From an uncultured Acholeplasmatales bacterium (GTDB taxonomy: Bacteria > Bacillota_I > Bacilli_A > ML615J-28 > CAG-698), in NCBI GenBank assembly GCA_937877075.1, contig CALEGD010000110.1, positions 1 to 13,825 on the forward strand: a DNA stretch of 13,825 nt, given 5' to 3'. The position numbers were made by a program, and so were the translations under genes. This document shows, one piece after another, positions 13,043-13,825 of this stretch (position 1 is the first letter of the stretch; every line of letters begins with the position of its first letter). The notes under the pieces are model-generated. The model was given only the letters and a program-made list of their open reading frames with translations, did not search any database and was not told where the DNA came from.

Positions 13043-13825
13043 TTAATCTTTTGAGGAACCGTCAAGAACCCTTACTATTTCCCAGACAAGATTTGCCGGG
13101 ATCGCGAAGCCCATATTTTCATAGATATTGTCAATATCCGAAGTGGTCAATTTCAAAGTATTAATGCCGATTAGTTCACCGTTCAAATTAACTAAAGCGC
13201 CACCGCTATTTCCGCTGTTAATCGCGGCATCATGTTGAATATAGGGAACATCGCTGATAAAACGTTTCGGACCGGAAACAATCCCAAAAGTTGTTGTACC
13301 ATAGTATTCATGGCCGGCAGGATTTCCGATGGCAATTACAAAATTACCGATTTTAAGTTTATCAGAATCTCCGAATCTTAAAGGTTGAATATATGAGGAA
13401 TGGCTGAATTTTAAAACCGCTAAATCCACAACCCGATGATAATCTATCAATTCTGCGCCAATTTCCTCATTTTCGTCTCCAAGATAAATTTTAAGAATTA
13501 ATCCTTCAAGACGAACATTCTTTTCTTTTTCCTCAATCACATGACGATTGGTAATAACCAGATATTCATATTTTAAAACTTGATTACTGTCGATTGTTGT
13601 TTCACAGTTACTGACAATCGAACCGTCTTTCATCACCGCTTTACAGTCATATACTACACCACTGCCGGTATACTCCAAACTATCCTGACCAAAAATGGTC
13701 TTTTTATATTTGCTGATACCGACCACCGCATGTCCGGAGTTTTCCGAAATCTCTGTAATAGCCTGTTCCAATGTGGTTATATTGATTTCACCAACATTAT
13801 AAGTTTTGTTATATATTTCATTTAC
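13043..13825 (-). CDS. PDZ-less HtrA-like trypsin-family serine protease; 5' end outside window
   Basis: The C-terminal 260 residues of a protease paralogous to the one downstream. The frame remains open to the window edge, so the true start lies beyond it; a TTG at 13771 is only an internal codon. Complete triad seen in the visible part: His in ITNRHVI (about 13541-13543), Asp in VVDLAVL, Ser in INSGNSGGALV. Segments IAIGNP, YIQHDAAIN, NLNGELIGINTLK and MGFAIPAN match the downstream gene closely. It ends 12 residues after the last protease helix, so there is no PDZ domain and no calcium-type loop (this stretch reads GPKRFISDVPYIQHD). Like its paralogue it has a long insertion before the active-site His (CKAVMKDGSIVSN...). 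The unseen N-terminus may contain a signal peptide and Big2-type domains; that is a guess from the paralogue. Likely a tandem duplication and one operon. Confidence 0.88.
   Translation of the reverse strand, partial: VNEIYNKTYNVGEINITTLEQAITEISENSGHAVVGISKYKKTIFGQDSLEYTGSGVVYDCKAVMKDGSIVSNCETTIDSNQVLKYEYLVITNRHVIEEKEKNVRLEGLILKIYLGDENEEIGAELIDYHRVVDLAVLKFSHSSYIQPLRFGDSDKLKIGNFVIAIGNPAGHEYYGTTTFGIVSGPKRFISDVPYIQHDAAINSGNSGGALVNLNGELIGINTLKLTTSDIDNIYENMGFAIPANLVWEIVRVLDGSSKD

Noticed and set aside
13769..13771. TTG as the start codon of the PDZ-less protease
   Set aside because: The frame is open upstream to the window edge, no SD precedes the TTG, and the paralogue shows that more protease-domain sequence belongs in front.
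1..13825. tRNA, rRNA, riboswitch, CRISPR array, insertion sequence or prophage attachment site
   Set aside because: No cloverleaf, repeat-spacer pattern, transposase frame or terminal repeat was seen; the longest inverted repeats are all explained as terminators.

Overview
This 13.8 kb window comes from a low-GC, AT-rich bacterium of the Bacillota, probably on the Bacilli/Erysipelotrichia/Mollicutes-like side. This placement is inferred from gene content and composition; no marker RNA is present. Strong AGGAGG-type ribosome binding sites and sigma-A-like promoters are visible. TGA acts as a stop codon (ychF ends at TGA exactly at the family's usual C-terminus) and Trp is written TGG, so this is not a code-4 Mycoplasma or Spiroplasma. 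An intact class A penicillin-binding protein argues for a peptidoglycan wall, and an HtrA-type lipoprotein and its neighbour act at the cell surface.

Layout, left to right. 1-682 (-): 5' part of a cation diffusion facilitator, probably of the manganese type, cut by the window edge. 775-1014 (-): a 79-residue SHOCT-like/YvlB-N-like small protein. 1103-1324 (-): acyl carrier protein with a textbook promoter and terminator. 1394-3090 (-): a lipid (diacylglycerol-type) kinase preceded by a nucleotidyltransferase-fold protein that has lost one catalytic Asp. 3161-7774 (-): housekeeping block ychF-cinA-tex, with ychF and cinA coupled and tex carrying its own promoter. 7895-9111 (+): a two-gene unit made of a GcvT-fold protein with its active-site Asp pair lost and a 107-residue protein that faintly resembles the C-terminal part of thioredoxin-reductase-like flavoproteins. 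9177-11093 (+): class A PBP. 11126-13825 (-): two tandem trypsin-like (HtrA/DegP) serine proteases. The downstream one is a lipoprotein with three Big2-type domains, a protease domain and a PDZ domain; the upstream one ends right after the protease domain and is cut at its 5' end by the window edge.

How the genes fit together: much of the window is core housekeeping (lipid carrier and lipid kinase, RNA/translation-associated Tex and YchF, nucleotide repair CinA, metal efflux). The two parts that depart from this are the dead-GcvT pair at 7.9-9.1 kb and the surface protease pair at 11.1-13.8 kb. The protease pair converges on the PBP gene and shares its bidirectional terminator. The protease with a predicted calcium-binding loop inserted next to its active site, on a Big2 stalk, is the most distinctive object seen. 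No RNA gene, CRISPR array, insertion sequence or attachment site was found, and no gap between genes exceeds about 120 bases.
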